NCBI GenBank assembly: GCA_016706685.1
Contig: JADJJE010000053.1
Span: forward strand, 1 to 64,000
DNA from: Sandaracinaceae bacterium
GTDB lineage: Bacteria; Myxococcota_A; Polyangia; Polyangiales; Houyiibacteriaceae
DNA length: 64,000 nt
Reading direction: 5' to 3'
Position 1 is the first letter of the stretch. Each line of letters begins with the position of its first letter. The position numbers and the translations under genes are program-made. Under the pieces are notes generated by a model that was given only the letters and a program-made list of their open reading frames with translations, did no database searches and was not told the DNA's origin. This document shows positions 1 to 9,328 of this stretch, piece after piece.

Positions 1-2622
1 ACGACGACGAAGACCCCGAGACGGCCTGCGTGGCGTGGACGGTCTGTCGCGCTGGTGAGTACGCGAGCGCGGCCGGCACGGAGGAGGCGGACCGCGAGTG
101 CGCGGCGTGTGCCGTGGGCGAATACTCGGTGAACCTCAACGCCACGAGCTGTAGCCCGTGGACCGCGTGCGTGGCTGGCCAGTACGTGAGCGCGGCGGGC
201 ACTGCGGCCAGCGATCGGACGTGCACGGGGTGCACGAGCGGCACGTTCAGCGCGAGCGGCGACGCCTCGGGCTGCACGGCCTGGACCGAGTGCGTGGCCG
301 GGGAGTACGTGAGCACGGCCGGTGGCGTGAGCACCGACCAGGCGTGCACGGTGTGCGCCACGGGGACGTACACCTCGGGCCCCAACCAGGCCTTGTGCGT
401 GCCGCTGACCGGCTGCGCGCCCGGGACGGTGCAGACGGCACCGGCCACGATGACGACGCCGGCCGTGTGTGCCGCGTGCAGCGCCGGGCAGTACTGCGCG
501 GGCGGCGAGTTCGCGGCCGTGGCGTGCGACGACGGCGACGGCACGTGGGACCACGATGGAAGCCCGGCGACCGCGTGCGTGGCCCGCACCACTTGCTCCA
601 CAGGGACCTATGTCTCGGCCGAAGGCGGCGCGACCTCCGACCGCAGCTGCACGGCCTGTGCGAGCGGGAGCTACAGCAACACCACGAACGCGACCGCCTG
701 CACGGCGTATACGACTTGCGTGGCTGGCGAGTACGTGGGCACGGTAGGGACGGCGACGAGCGACCAGGTCTGCACCGCCTGCGACGACGGTGAGTACAGC
801 GACACGACCGACGCGGCGAGCTGCAGCACCTGGCGCACGTGCACCGCAGGGCAGTACGTCACTGGCGCAGGCAGCGACACGGCGGACCGCACCTGCGGCG
901 GGTGCGCGAGCGGCTCCTACAGCGACACCACGAACGCGACCGCCTGTACGGCGTACAGCACATGTGTGGCCGGTGAGTACGTCACCGTGCCGGGCAGCAC
1001 CATGAACGACCGCGCGTGCGGCACGTGTGCCAACGGCACGTACACCTCTGGGCCCAACCAGACCACGTGCGTGCCCGTGGGCTCGTGCGCGCCGGGCACG
1101 GTGCAGACCGCCCCCGGCACCATGATGGCGCCCCCGGTGTGCGCGGACTGCGACCCCGGCGAGTACTGCGCCGGCGGCACGGCGGCGGCTGTGGCGTGCG
1201 ACGACGGCGACGGCACGTGGGACGACGACAGCGACCCGGCGACCGCGTGCGCCGAGCGCACCACTTGTGCGACCGGCAGCTACGTCGCGTCCGAGGGTGA
1301 CGCGACCACCGACCGCACGTGCACCGCCTGCGCGCTGGGCCGCTACAGCAGCACCCTGAACGCGCCCAGCTGCAGCACGTGGACTATCTGCGTGGCGGGC
1401 CAGTCCATCGGCACCGTGGGGAGCGCGACGGCGGACCGCGTGTGCAGCACGTGCGCCGACGGCAGCTTCAGCACCATGGACAACGCACCCAGCTGCACCG
1501 CATGGCAGACCTGCGTGCCCGGGCAGTACGAAGCCACCGAGGGCAGCCCGAGCGCAAACCGCGTGTGCACGGGCTGCAGTAGCGGCAGCTTCAGCATCAG
1601 CAACAACGCGGCGAGCTGCACCTTGTGGCAGACCTGCGTGGCGGGTCGCTACGTGAGCAACACTCCGTCCGACACGGTGGACCAGGTCTGCATGGACTGC
1701 GCCGTCGGGACCTACACCGCCATGCCCAACCTCTCCATGTGCCTGGCCCACGGCATGTGCCCCGCCGGCACCGTGCAGAGCGCCGCGGGCACCACCACGG
1801 CACCGCCGGTGTGCGACGCATGCAGCCTGGGCGAGTACTGCGCGGGCCACACAACAGCGGCCGTCGCCTGCGGCGGTAACACCTGGGACCACGACGGGAG
1901 CCCCGCCACCGCGTGCGCCACGCGCACCGACTGCGCGGCAGGCCAGTCCGTGGTGAGCGACGGCAACGCGACCACGAACCGCACCTGCGCAGCCTGCACG
2001 GGGGAGCACCTACAGCACCGCGACGAACGCGCCGAACTGCACCCCGTGGGCCGTGTGCGCGGCGGGGACCTACGTGAGCACTCCGGGGAGCGTCTCGGTC
2101 AACCGGGCGTGCATGCCCTGCGCGTTGGGGGAGTACTCCGCCAACCCGAACCAAATGATGTGCATGGCGCACGGCTCGTGCCCCGCCGGCACCGTGCAGA
2201 GTGCGGCGGGGACCAGCATGGCGCCGCCCGTGTGCGATGCATGCAGCGCGGGTCAGTACTGCGCGGGCGGCACCACCGCAGCAGTGACCTGCGGCGGCAT
2301 CACGTGGGACAACGACGGGAACCCGGCGACGGCGTGTGGGGCCCGCACAAACTGCGTGGCCGGGCAGTCCGTGGTGAGCGACGGCAACGCGACCACGAAC
2401 CGCACCTGCACGGCCTGCACGGCGGAGACCTACAGTACGGCGATGAACGCACCGAGCTGCACCGCATGGGCGGTGTGCGCGGCGGGTGCCTACGTGAGCA
2501 CACCGGGGAGCGCTGCGATCAACCGGGCGTGCACGCCGTGCTCCACGGGGGAGTACTCCACCGATCCGAACCAGGCGATGTGCACACCATGGCAGGTGTG
2601 CGACGGGGTACGTGGAAGGTGA
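1..2622 (+). CDS. Cysteine-rich repeat protein, 5' end outside window, frameshifted
   Basis: The frame is already open at base 3, so the start lies upstream of the window. The product is a chain of cysteine-rich repeats of about 40-50 residues with the pattern C-x2-G-x-Y-V ... C-x2-C-x2-G-x-Y-S ... C. They resemble ephrin-receptor-like/GCC2-GCC3 repeats of secreted or surface proteins. A longer unit containing YCAGG, then D-G-T-W-D, then PATAC recurs near 490, 1160, 1840 and 2250, giving a higher-order repeat. The frame changes at the G run 2000-2004. Dropping one base continues the repeat (STYSTATNAPNCTPW) in the next frame to 2622. A second shift at 2605-2608 leads into the beta-propeller part that follows, so both parts were probably one protein of more than 1270 residues. 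No enzymatic motif is visible; an adhesive or surface role is inference. Confidence 0.75.
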
Positions 2623-3826
2623 TGCCGGCTCGCCAACCATGGACCGGACGTGTGTGCCGGAGGCATGGACGCGGCAGTTTGGGAGCGCGAGTGAGGACTT
2701 TGCCTGGTCGGTGAGCGTGGGCAGCGACGGCAGCGTGCTGGTCGCGGGGTACACGCAAGGCACCCTTCCGGGGCAATCGAGCGCAGGCTTCCAGGACGCA
2801 TTTGTGCGGAAGTATGATGCGGCGGGCACCGAGGTCTGGACGCGTCAGTTTGGGAGCGCGAGCTACGACGCCGCCTATTCGGTGAGCGTGGGCAGCGACG
2901 GCAGCGTGCTGGTCGCGGGGTTGACGGGCGGCACCCTTCCGGGGCAATCGAGCGCAGGCGGCCAGGATGCGTTTGTGCGGAAGTACGATGCGGCGGGCGC
3001 CGAGGTCTGGACGCGCCAGTTTGGGAGCGCGAGCTACGAGGAGGCCCGGTCGGTGAGCCTGGGCAGCGACGGCAGCGTGCTGGTCGCGGGGTACACGGAC
3101 GGCACCTTTCCAGGGCAATCGAGCGCAGGCCAGTACGACTCTTTTGTGCGGAAGTACGATGCGGCGGGCGCCGAGGTCTGGACGCGCCAGTTTGGGAGCG
3201 CGACCTTCGACATCGCCTATTCGGTGAGCGTGGGCAGCGACGGGAGCGTGCTGGTCGCGGGGTACACGGAAGGCACCCTTCCGGGGCAAACCAACGCAGG
3301 GGCCAGAGATGCGTTTGTGCGGAAGTACGATGCGGCGGGCGCCGAGGTCTGGACGCGGCAGTTTGGGAGCGCAGGCGGTGACAACGCCGTGTCGGTGAGC
3401 GTGGGCAGCGACGGCAGCGTGCTGGTCGCGGGGTACACGCTCGGAGACGCGTTTGTGCGGAAGTACGATGCGGCGGGCGCCGAGGTCTGGACGCGCCAGT
3501 TTGGGAGCGCCAACTTCAACTTCGACCTGGCGCGGTCGGTGAGCGTGGGTGGCGATGGCAGCGTGCTGGTCGCGGGCTACACAGGTGGCAGCTTGCCGGG
3601 ACAAGCCAGCGCAGGAGTCGACGACGCGTTTGTGCGGAAGTACGATGCGGCGGGCGCCGAGGTCTGGACGCGGCAGTTTGGGACCGCGAGCACCGACCAG
3701 GCCCAGTCGGTGAGCGTGGGCAGCGACGGGAGCGTGCTGGTCGCGGGCTGGACGGACGGCACCCTCGCGGGGCAATCGAGCGCAGGCGGCCGGGACGCAT
3801 TCGTGATGAAACTGGCTGAGCCGTGA
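2612..3826 (+). CDS. SBBP beta-propeller repeat region, probable C-terminal part of the preceding gene
   Basis: Seven tandem repeats of about 57 residues carry the core VWTRQFGSAS ... SVSVGSDGSVLVAGYT ... GTLPGQSSAG ... DAFVRKYDAAGAE. This is the SBBP (bacterial beta-propeller, PF06739-type) repeat, and seven blades fit a closed propeller. The fifth blade is about 11 residues short because the GTLPGQ segment is missing. The first residues (VEGDAGSPTMDRTC) still read as a cysteine-rich repeat. There is no signal peptide, so this is unlikely to be a free-standing gene. The frame joins the upstream cysteine-rich chain if one base is removed (or two added) at the G run 2605-2608. It ends DAFVMKLAEP. 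Ligand and function are unknown. Confidence 0.75.
   Translation: MEGDAGSPTMDRTCVPEAWTRQFGSASEDFAWSVSVGSDGSVLVAGYTQGTLPGQSSAGFQDAFVRKYDAAGTEVWTRQFGSASYDAAYSVSVGSDGSVLVAGLTGGTLPGQSSAGGQDAFVRKYDAAGAEVWTRQFGSASYEEARSVSLGSDGSVLVAGYTDGTFPGQSSAGQYDSFVRKYDAAGAEVWTRQFGSATFDIAYSVSVGSDGSVLVAGYTEGTLPGQTNAGARDAFVRKYDAAGAEVWTRQFGSAGGDNAVSVSVGSDGSVLVAGYTLGDAFVRKYDAAGAEVWTRQFGSANFNFDLARSVSVGGDGSVLVAGYTGGSLPGQASAGVDDAFVRKYDAAGAEVWTRQFGTASTDQAQSVSVGSDGSVLVAGWTDGTLAGQSSAGGRDAFVMKLAEP
2666..3760 (+). repeat. Tandem DNA repeats of about 171 bp encoding propeller blades
   Basis: The segment beginning TGGACGCG(G/T/C)CAGTTTGGGAGC recurs at about 2666, 2838, 3009, 3180, 3351, 3489 and 3667. Spacing is 171-172 bp except for one short unit of 138 bp and one of 178 bp. 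Near-identity at DNA level, not only protein level, implies recent unit duplication or gene conversion. Confidence 0.85.
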
Positions 3827-4163
3827 GCTGAGCCGCAGCCTGACCGGACTGGAGGTACTCGCCGACGTCGTCGATGCCACGAGCGGTGGCGGGGGGCGGC
3901 AGCGACCCGCCTGCACGTGGTCAGCGTGGCCGCGCTTGCGGTGTCGGGCGGACCCTCCCATCGCGCCTTCGACTCGGACGCCCCGTGCTTGCACGGGGTG
4001 AGGGCTCGCGCGGGGGCGACCTGCTCTGCAGGCGAGATTCGGTTCCCTCGCTCTGCTCGGCGCGCGGGGCGCGCAGAATCTCGACCCCCGCCCTTCCCCC
4101 TCATCGATAGGAGCGATTCGGGCTCGCCGTGGACGTCACCGCAACACCGTCCCCGAGGCCCAC
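3827..4163. other. Gene-free stretch with inverted repeats
   Basis: No convincing gene is seen between the propeller gene and ardC. Two inverted repeats are visible: an 8-bp perfect stem with a 2-nt loop (CCCCGTGC-TT-GCACGGGG, 3981-3998), and a 7-bp pair GAGATTC/GAATCTC (4034-4040 and 4076-4082) enclosing a GC-rich segment. Either could be a terminator for the upstream gene or part of the ardC control region. No T-tract follows. Confidence 0.4.
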
Positions 4164-4315
4164 GTGTCCCAGTCCGATTCCGCCTACAGCAAGGTCACTG
4201 ACCGCATCCTCGAAGCCCTCGAGAGCGCCGACCCCACCCAGTGGTCACGACCCTGGGTCACCGAGGGGCCCGCCCGCAACGCCTTCTCGAACCGCCCCTA
4301 CGCAGGCGGCAACGC

Positions 4316-4323
4316 CATCGTCC
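4316..4323. repeat. Left copy of 8-bp target-site duplication (CATCGTCC)
   Basis: It directly abuts the left IS66 end; the identical octamer abuts the right end. Confidence 0.95.
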
Positions 4324-4353
4324 GTATCCGTTCGGTGAATCGCGTTCCTGACG
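4324..4353 (+). repeat. IS66 left terminal inverted repeat
   Basis: It begins GTATCCGTTCGG and pairs with the right end over its whole length, apart from a TTCC/TCCT difference and one extra A in the right copy. Confidence 0.9.
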
Positions 4354-4382
4354 GGGGATCCCCGAGCGCCTAAGTTCACGGC

Positions 4383-4721
4383 ATGCAGAAGCCCCGGACG
4401 CGCGAGGAGCGCATGGCGATCATCGCGGACTTGCGCGCGAGCGGACTCCCCCGAGCGACGTACGCGCGGCAGCACGGACTCAGCGAAGCGACCCTTCGGA
4501 TGTGGACGAGGCGCCTGAAGGAGGAGCTGAACGACTCGTTGCTGAGCGCTGCCCCGCCTCGCATCGACGCCTCGTTCATTGAACTCGCCCTCCCGTCGCT
4601 GCTCACGGCCGCGCCCGCGTCCATCGAGGTGACACTGGGAGGCGCCACCGTGCGCGTGCCGACCGGCGCGGACGCCGACACACTCGGGCGGATCTTCGCG
4701 GCGCTCCGGGGTGCGGCGTGA
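4383..4721 (+). CDS. tnpA: IS66 transposition protein TnpA (helix-turn-helix)
   Basis: A 112-residue protein with an N-terminal helix-turn-helix (RMAIIADLRASGLPRATYAR, then HGLSEATLRMWTRRL) typical of the first IS66 ORF, which is thought to bind the element ends. The stop overlaps the tnpB start in GTGA, as usual for IS66. It lies 59 bp inside the left end. Confidence 0.9.
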   Translation: MQKPRTREERMAIIADLRASGLPRATYARQHGLSEATLRMWTRRLKEELNDSLLSAAPPRIDASFIELALPSLLTAAPASIEVTLGGATVRVPTGADADTLGRIFAALRGAA

Positions 4722-5032
4722 TCCCCTCGTCGGTCCGCATCTTCGTGTGCCAGGAGCCACAGGACATGCGGCGCTCGTTCGATGGTCTCGCGCTGGCCGC
4801 TCAGCAGCACCTGGGTGAGGACCCGCAGAGCGGCGCGCTCTTCGTCTTCACCAACAAGCGGTCCTCGCGAATCAAAGTCTTGTGGTTCGACCGCAACGGG
4901 TACTGCTTGCTGTACAAGCGCCTCCACAAGGCGCGCTTCGAACTCCCCGAGGCACGGGTAATCGATGGCGCCGAACTCGGTAGAGTGCTTCGCGGAAGCC
5001 CGATTTCGCGTTCCGACGCGAATCGTTCTTGA
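4718..5032 (+). CDS. tnpB: IS66 accessory protein TnpB
   Basis: A 104-residue protein carrying the TnpB (PF05717-type) signature: MRRSFDGLALAAQQHLGEDP, GALFVFTNKRSSRIKVLWFD and a GYCLLYKRL segment. It has a GTG start overlapping the tnpA stop. It is required together with TnpA and TnpC for IS66 transposition; its biochemical role is not settled in the family. The C-terminus (SPISRSDANRS) is a little shorter than in many homologues. Confidence 0.9.
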   Translation: MIPSSVRIFVCQEPQDMRRSFDGLALAAQQHLGEDPQSGALFVFTNKRSSRIKVLWFDRNGYCLLYKRLHKARFELPEARVIDGAELGRVLRGSPISRSDANRS

Positions 5033-5063
5033 CGAGAGATCGAGCATCGATCACCACAGGCGG

Positions 5064-6674
5064 GTGACGGATCTCGCCGGCCTCATCGAACGCCTCGACG
5101 AGCTGCAACGTGGGCAGGACGCGATTCGTAGGGCGCTCCAACAGGCTGAGTCGGAGCGCGAGCGAGCTCGCGAGGAGCGGGACCGCTTCAAGGCTCTGTA
5201 CCTCGAGATGCTGGAGCGGAACCGCAAGCTCGAGCGCGGGCTGATGGGCCAGCAGCGTGAGCGCGCGACGTCCGAGAGCCAGCTCACGCTCGACGTCCTG
5301 TCGGCGATGCTGGGCGAGCGCGCGGCAGCAGACATCGATGCGCTTCAGGGGCCAGAGGAGCCCGAAGAGAAGAAGCCTCGCAAGAAGGGTCACGGGCGCA
5401 AGCCGCTCCCAGAAGACCTGCCGCGGGTGGACATCGAAATCATCCCCGACGAGGTGCAGCGCGCCGGGCTCGACGCGTTCGAGCGCATCGGCGAAGAGGT
5501 GACCGAGGTCCTCGAGCGTCGGCCCGGGTCGATGGTCATCGCGCGCATCATCAAGCCGAAGTTCGTGCGCAAGGACCGCGAGCCGAACGCGCCCACCGAG
5601 GTGCACGTCGGGCAGACGCCGTCGCTCCCGATTCCGCGCAGCGTCGCGGGTCCCGGCTTGCTGGCGGACACGCTCGTGCGTCGCTGGCAGGACCACATGC
5701 CGCTGCACCGCCTCGAGCAGATGTACGCGCGCGAGGGCGTCGAGATGGCACGCTCGACCATCTGTGGCTGGCACGAGCAGCTGAGGCCGCTGGTGGAGCC
5801 ACTCATCGCCGCGATGCGCGCCGAGGCGTTCACGGCCCCCTACCTCTGCACCGACGCCACTGGCGTGTTGGTGCAAGCAAAGGAGCAGTGCCGCCGCGGA
5901 CACTTCTGGGTGCTCATCGACCCTGGAAGACACGTGCTCTTCGAGTACACGCGCAACCACACCAACGACGCGGTCGACTCGTTGCTGGCTGGCTACGAAG
6001 GCTATCTCGTGGCCGACGCGCACGTGGTCTACGACCATCTCTACGAACGCGGCGATATCGTGGAGGTGAACTGCTGGGCCCACAGCCGCAGGTACTTCTT
6101 CAAGGCGATGGCGTCCGACCCCGAGCGCGCGGGCCAAGCGCTGCGCATGCAGGGGCTGCTGTTCAAGATCGAGCGCAGCATCAAGGACGCGCCCCGCAAG
6201 AAGCGCGAAGCCATCCGGCAGAAGCACTCGGCGCCTGTCGTCGAACGCTTTTTCTCCTGGTGCGACGCCGAGTGGGAGCGCGCCCTCGAAGACACTCCGA
6301 TGTACGCCGCGCTCCGCTACGCCCGGAACCAGCGCGTGGGCCTGCAGCGCTTCCTCGCCGACGGTCGCCTGCCGCTCGAGAACAACATCAGCGAGCGCGA
6401 GCTCCGCCGGCAGGCCGTCGGCCGCAAGAACTGGCTCTTCGTGGGCAGCGACGACGCTGCTCACGTGAACGCTGCCTTCACCACGCTCCTCGCCAGCTGC
6501 CGCATGGTGGGCGTCGAGCCTTGGGAGTACCTGCGCGACCTCTTCTGCCTGCTTCCGGCCTGGCCCGCTCACCGCGTCCTCGAGCTGGCGCCGGCGTACT
6601 GGGCCGGCACGCGCGAACGCGAGGACGTGGTCGCCATGCTCGCTGCGGACCCCTACCGCGCCGCCACTCTCTGA
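5064..6674 (+). CDS. tnpC: IS66 transposase TnpC (DDE)
   Basis: A protein of about 536 residues with the IS66 order. First comes an N-terminal coiled-coil (leucine-zipper-like) region rich in E, R and L, then a basic linker (EEKKPRKKGHGRKPLP). A core begins at about residue 250 with YLCTDATGV, followed by LVADAHVVYDHL and the C-terminal LENNISERELRRQAVGRKNW, which supplies the DDE acidic residues. I chose the GTG at 5064 (TDLAGLIERLDEL), 31 bp after the tnpB stop. An in-frame upstream start at 4965 would overlap tnpB by 68 bp. No frameshift or stop is present. Confidence 0.93.
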   Translation: MTDLAGLIERLDELQRGQDAIRRALQQAESERERAREERDRFKALYLEMLERNRKLERGLMGQQRERATSESQLTLDVLSAMLGERAAADIDALQGPEEPEEKKPRKKGHGRKPLPEDLPRVDIEIIPDEVQRAGLDAFERIGEEVTEVLERRPGSMVIARIIKPKFVRKDREPNAPTEVHVGQTPSLPIPRSVAGPGLLADTLVRRWQDHMPLHRLEQMYAREGVEMARSTICGWHEQLRPLVEPLIAAMRAEAFTAPYLCTDATGVLVQAKEQCRRGHFWVLIDPGRHVLFEYTRNHTNDAVDSLLAGYEGYLVADAHVVYDHLYERGDIVEVNCWAHSRRYFFKAMASDPERAGQALRMQGLLFKIERSIKDAPRKKREAIRQKHSAPVVERFFSWCDAEWERALEDTPMYAALRYARNQRVGLQRFLADGRLPLENNISERELRRQAVGRKNWLFVGSDDAAHVNAAFTTLLASCRMVGVEPWEYLRDLFCLLPAWPAHRVLELAPAYWAGTREREDVVAMLAADPYRAATL

Positions 6675-6705
6675 GCACTGGGCGCCCGTCGGGCTGAAGC
6701 GCGGT

Positions 6706-6736
6706 CGTCAAGGACGCGATTCACCGAACGGATACC
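6706..6736 (-). repeat. IS66 right terminal inverted repeat
   Basis: Its reverse complement begins GTATCCGTTCGGTGAA like the left end. It is 31 bp because of one additional A in an A run. Confidence 0.9.
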
Positions 6737-6744
6737 ATCGTCCT
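6737..6744. repeat. Right copy of 8-bp target-site duplication (CATCGTCC)
   Basis: It directly abuts the right IS66 end, and ardC resumes within it. Confidence 0.95.
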
Positions 6745-7486
6745 CGGCCTCTACGGCCTCCTCGCCGGCTACAGCGACCCCCGCTGGGCCACCTTCCAGC
6801 AGGTGAAGCGCGCTGGTGGCACCGTCACCAAGGGCATGAAGGGCTGGCCGGTCCTGCTCTACAAGCGCGTCTCGAAGAGCGCCGCCAGCGACCAGGACGA
6901 CACCGGCTACTTCATCGTCCGGCAGTTCACGGTCTTCAACGTCGTCGCCCAGACCACCGGCATCGAGCTGCCCACGCACACCGCCCGCGAGCACGTCCCG
7001 ACCGACGCCGAGCTCATCCTCGAGCACTCCGGCGCCGAGTTCCGCCGAGCCGACCGCGCGGCCTACGTCCCGAGCAACGACGAGATCCTCCTACCCGCCC
7101 CCGAGGCCTTCCTCACCGCCGACGCCTACTACTCGGTCGCCTTCCATGAGCTGACGCACTGGACGGGCGCACCCCACCACCTCGGCCGGGATCACTCGGG
7201 CACCTTCGGGTCACCCGCCTACGCGCGCGAAGAGCTCATCGCCGAGCTCGGGAGCGCCATGGTCGCCTCCCGCTTCGGCATCGACTACACGGCCGAGAAC
7301 GCCAACTACACAGCCAACTGGCTCATCCCCCTCGGGCGCGACCCGAAGCAGCTCATCGCCGTCACCCGGGACGCCGCGAAGGCAGCCGACTACCTCTACC
7401 GGCGGGCCTTCCCCGACACCGAGGCGCAGCCGTCGGAGGGCAACCAAGGCAACCAGGACGACCAGGACCTCGAGGCGGCGGCGTGA

Positions 7487-7726
7487 GCCTCGAGCGGCAT
7501 CGGGCTCGACGCGTAGAGGCAACCCGGCTTCGATGTGGTGCGCGCCCTGGGCCTCTGGGATGCCGCGCACCGGGCCGCCTTCCTCTGGTGGGCCCGCGTC
7601 AGTCTGTCTAAGCACGCACTCCCCATGAGTCGTGACCCCATCGCGCAGACCCACAGGAGCCCTCGCGAACGGGGCATGGTGGAAGGGTGGTTGCCAACCG
7701 GTCGTTTGCAGCCGACCTTCGGTTGC
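7487..7726. other. Intergenic leader of the first pentapeptide gene, partly duplicated downstream
   Basis: No gene is seen. From GTCTAAGCACGCACT (7606) onward the sequence is repeated from 9208, ahead of the second pentapeptide gene, so the shared part probably holds the promoter and leader of both. Confidence 0.45.
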
Positions 7727-9027
7727 ATGTTGTCCTCCCGTTTGGCTTCTTCGCTGGCGCTCGCGTGCGCTGCGTCATTCATGCTGGCCTGTGGACGCGG
7801 CGATGCCGAAGACTGCACCGTTCGAGGGCCAGATGCATATCTTCGAGGGTGCGACCTGACCAACGCGGACCTGACCAACGCGGACCTGACCAACGCGAAC
7901 CTGTTCAGCGCGGACCTGACCGGCGCGGACCTGACCGACGCGAACCTGCGCTACGCGAACCTGCGCTACGCGAACCTGCGCGGCGCGGACCTGACCGGCG
8001 CGAACCTGACCGGCGCGGACCTGACAACGCGAACCTGACCGGCGCGAACCTGACCGGCGTGAACCTGACCGGCGCGGACCTGACCAACGCGAACCTGACC
8101 GGCGCGAGCCTGGCCGGCGCGGACCTGGCCGGCGCGTTCCTGGGCAGCGCGAACCTGACCGACGCGGACCTGACCGGCGCGAACCTGTACGGTGTCCGCT
8201 CGCGCGGCATCGTGGGTGTGCCCGCATTGCCAAGCGGGTACCGGATCACCAACGGGTACCTGGTCGGACAGCGCGTGAACCTGAGCGGCGCGGACCTGAG
8301 CGGCGCGAACCTGAGCGGCGCGGACCTGAGCGGCGCGGACTTGACCGGCGCGAACCTGTTCGAAGCGGACCTGAGCGGCGCGAACCTGAGCGACGCGGAC
8401 CTGACCAGCGCGTTCCTGGGCCGCGCGAACCTGTCCAACGCGAACCTGACCAACGCCAATCTAACCGGAGCGATCCTGGACGGTGTCAGATCGGGCGGCA
8501 TCGTGGGTGTGCCCGCGGCATTGCCGAGCGGGTACCGGTTGATCAACGGGTACCTGGCCGGACCGATCGCGGACCTGAGCGGCGCGGACCTGAGCGGCGC
8601 GGACCTGACCGGCGCGGTCCTGTACTACGCGGACCTGACCGGCGCGGACCTGAGCGGCGCGGACCTGACCGGCGCGTACCTGAGCGGCGCGTACCTGACC
8701 GGCGCGACCCTGACCAACGCGGAGCTGACCGGCGTCAGCTCGAGCGGCATCGTGGGTGTGCCCGCGGCATTGCCGAGCGGGTACCGGTTGATCAACGGGT
8801 ACCTGGTCGGACCGGGCGCGGACCTGACCGGCGCGATCCTGACCAACGCGAACCTGACCGGCGCGGACCTGGGCTACGCGACCCTGACCGGCGCGGTCCT
8901 GATCAACGCGAACCTGTCCGACGCGGACCTGTCCGACGCGAACCTGAGCGACGCGACCCTGACCGGCGCGATTTGGTCCAACACCACCTGTCCCAACGGC
9001 ACGGTTCAGAGCACGCCCTGCCAGTGA
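7727..9027 (+). CDS. Pentapeptide-repeat lipoprotein (frameshifted at about 8023)
   Basis: Starts MLSSRLASSLALACAASFML-AC, a lipoprotein signal peptide with the lipobox cysteine at about residue 23. Then comes a short CTVRGPDAYLRGCDL segment and some 60 pentapeptide units of the A(D/N)L-x-x type (LTNADLTNADL, LTGADLSGA...). These predict an exported right-handed quadrilateral beta-helix. Four connector modules (GIVGVPAALPSGY ... NGYLVGP) break the helix into segments of about 75 residues. A single C is missing at 8022-8024 (ctgaCaacg where every other unit has ctgaCCaacg), shifting the frame. Restoring it gives 433 residues. It ends with WSNTTCPNGTVQSTPCQ, so a disulphide-capped C-terminus is likely. 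Function is unknown. Confidence 0.85.
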
Positions 9028-9068
9028 CCGCGCGCTAGCGGGAAGCTACGTCCACGCGCGCAGCCGGG

Positions 9069-9206
9069 TGGCCGACCGGGCCGCCTACGTCCCCAGCAAC
9101 GACGAGATCCTCCTGCCCTGTCGTGAAGCGTTCATCACCGCGGACGGCTGCTACTCGGTCGCCTGCCAGGAGCTCGCCCACTCGACGGGTGCACCCCACC
9201 GCCGTC
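9069..9206 (+). pseudogene. Remnant of ardC zincin domain (duplicated fragment)
   Basis: It encodes ADRAAYVPSNDEILLP ... STGAPH, matching the internal part of ardC at 7049-7186. The zinc motif has decayed: HELTH in the parent reads QELAH here, so one metal-binding histidine is gone. The fragment then jumps straight to the leader of the pentapeptide gene, skipping the ardC 3' end. It is a by-product of the tandem duplication and not a functional gene. Confidence 0.8.
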
Positions 9207-9328
9207 CGTCTAAGCACGCACTTCCCATGGGTCGTGACGCCATCGCGCAGACCCACAGGAGCCCTTGTGAACGGGACATGGTGACAAGTGGTTTGCAGCT
9301 GGATTTCGTCCAGCCCACATTCGGTCGC

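Larger units (their letters stand above)
4324..6736 (+). mobile_element. IS66-family insertion sequence, complete, with 8-bp target duplication
   Basis: The 2,413-bp element has the three-gene IS66 layout (tnpA, tnpB, tnpC). Both ends read inward as GTATCCGTTCGGTGAA, continuing about 30 bp with one 1-bp indel and two mismatches. It is flanked by a perfect 8-bp direct repeat CATCGTCC (4316-4323 and 6737-6744), the duplication length expected for IS66. It interrupts ardC after codon 53. All three reading frames are intact, so it could be active. Confidence 0.95.
4164..7486 (+). pseudogene. ardC: ArdC-type antirestriction zincin, interrupted by IS66
   Basis: The first 53 codons (GTG start, SDSAYSKVTDRILEALE...) match the N-terminus of ArdC-type antirestriction proteins. 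The gene resumes at 6745 after the IS66 element. Removing the element plus one copy of the 8-bp target duplication rejoins GGNAIV with LGLYGLLAGYSD. One missing C in the C run 6779-6782 must also be restored to continue PRWATFQQV. The repaired product is about 300 residues: an N-terminal ssDNA-binding ArdC domain, then a C-terminal zincin-like domain with the zinc motif HELTH near residue 195, and a polar QPSEGNQGNQDDQD tail. ArdC proteins are typical of plasmids and integrative elements, so this marks former mobile DNA. As it stands the gene cannot make a full product. Confidence 0.85.

Noticed and set aside
2519..3994. Long minus-strand open frame opposite the propeller repeats
   Set aside because: It mirrors the 171-bp repeats in antisense and gives Arg/Pro/Ala-rich low-complexity protein; the plus-strand frame has clear SBBP repeats.
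4245..6711. Minus-strand open frames within IS66
   Set aside because: Shadows of tnpA, tnpB and tnpC; no known antisense gene in IS66.
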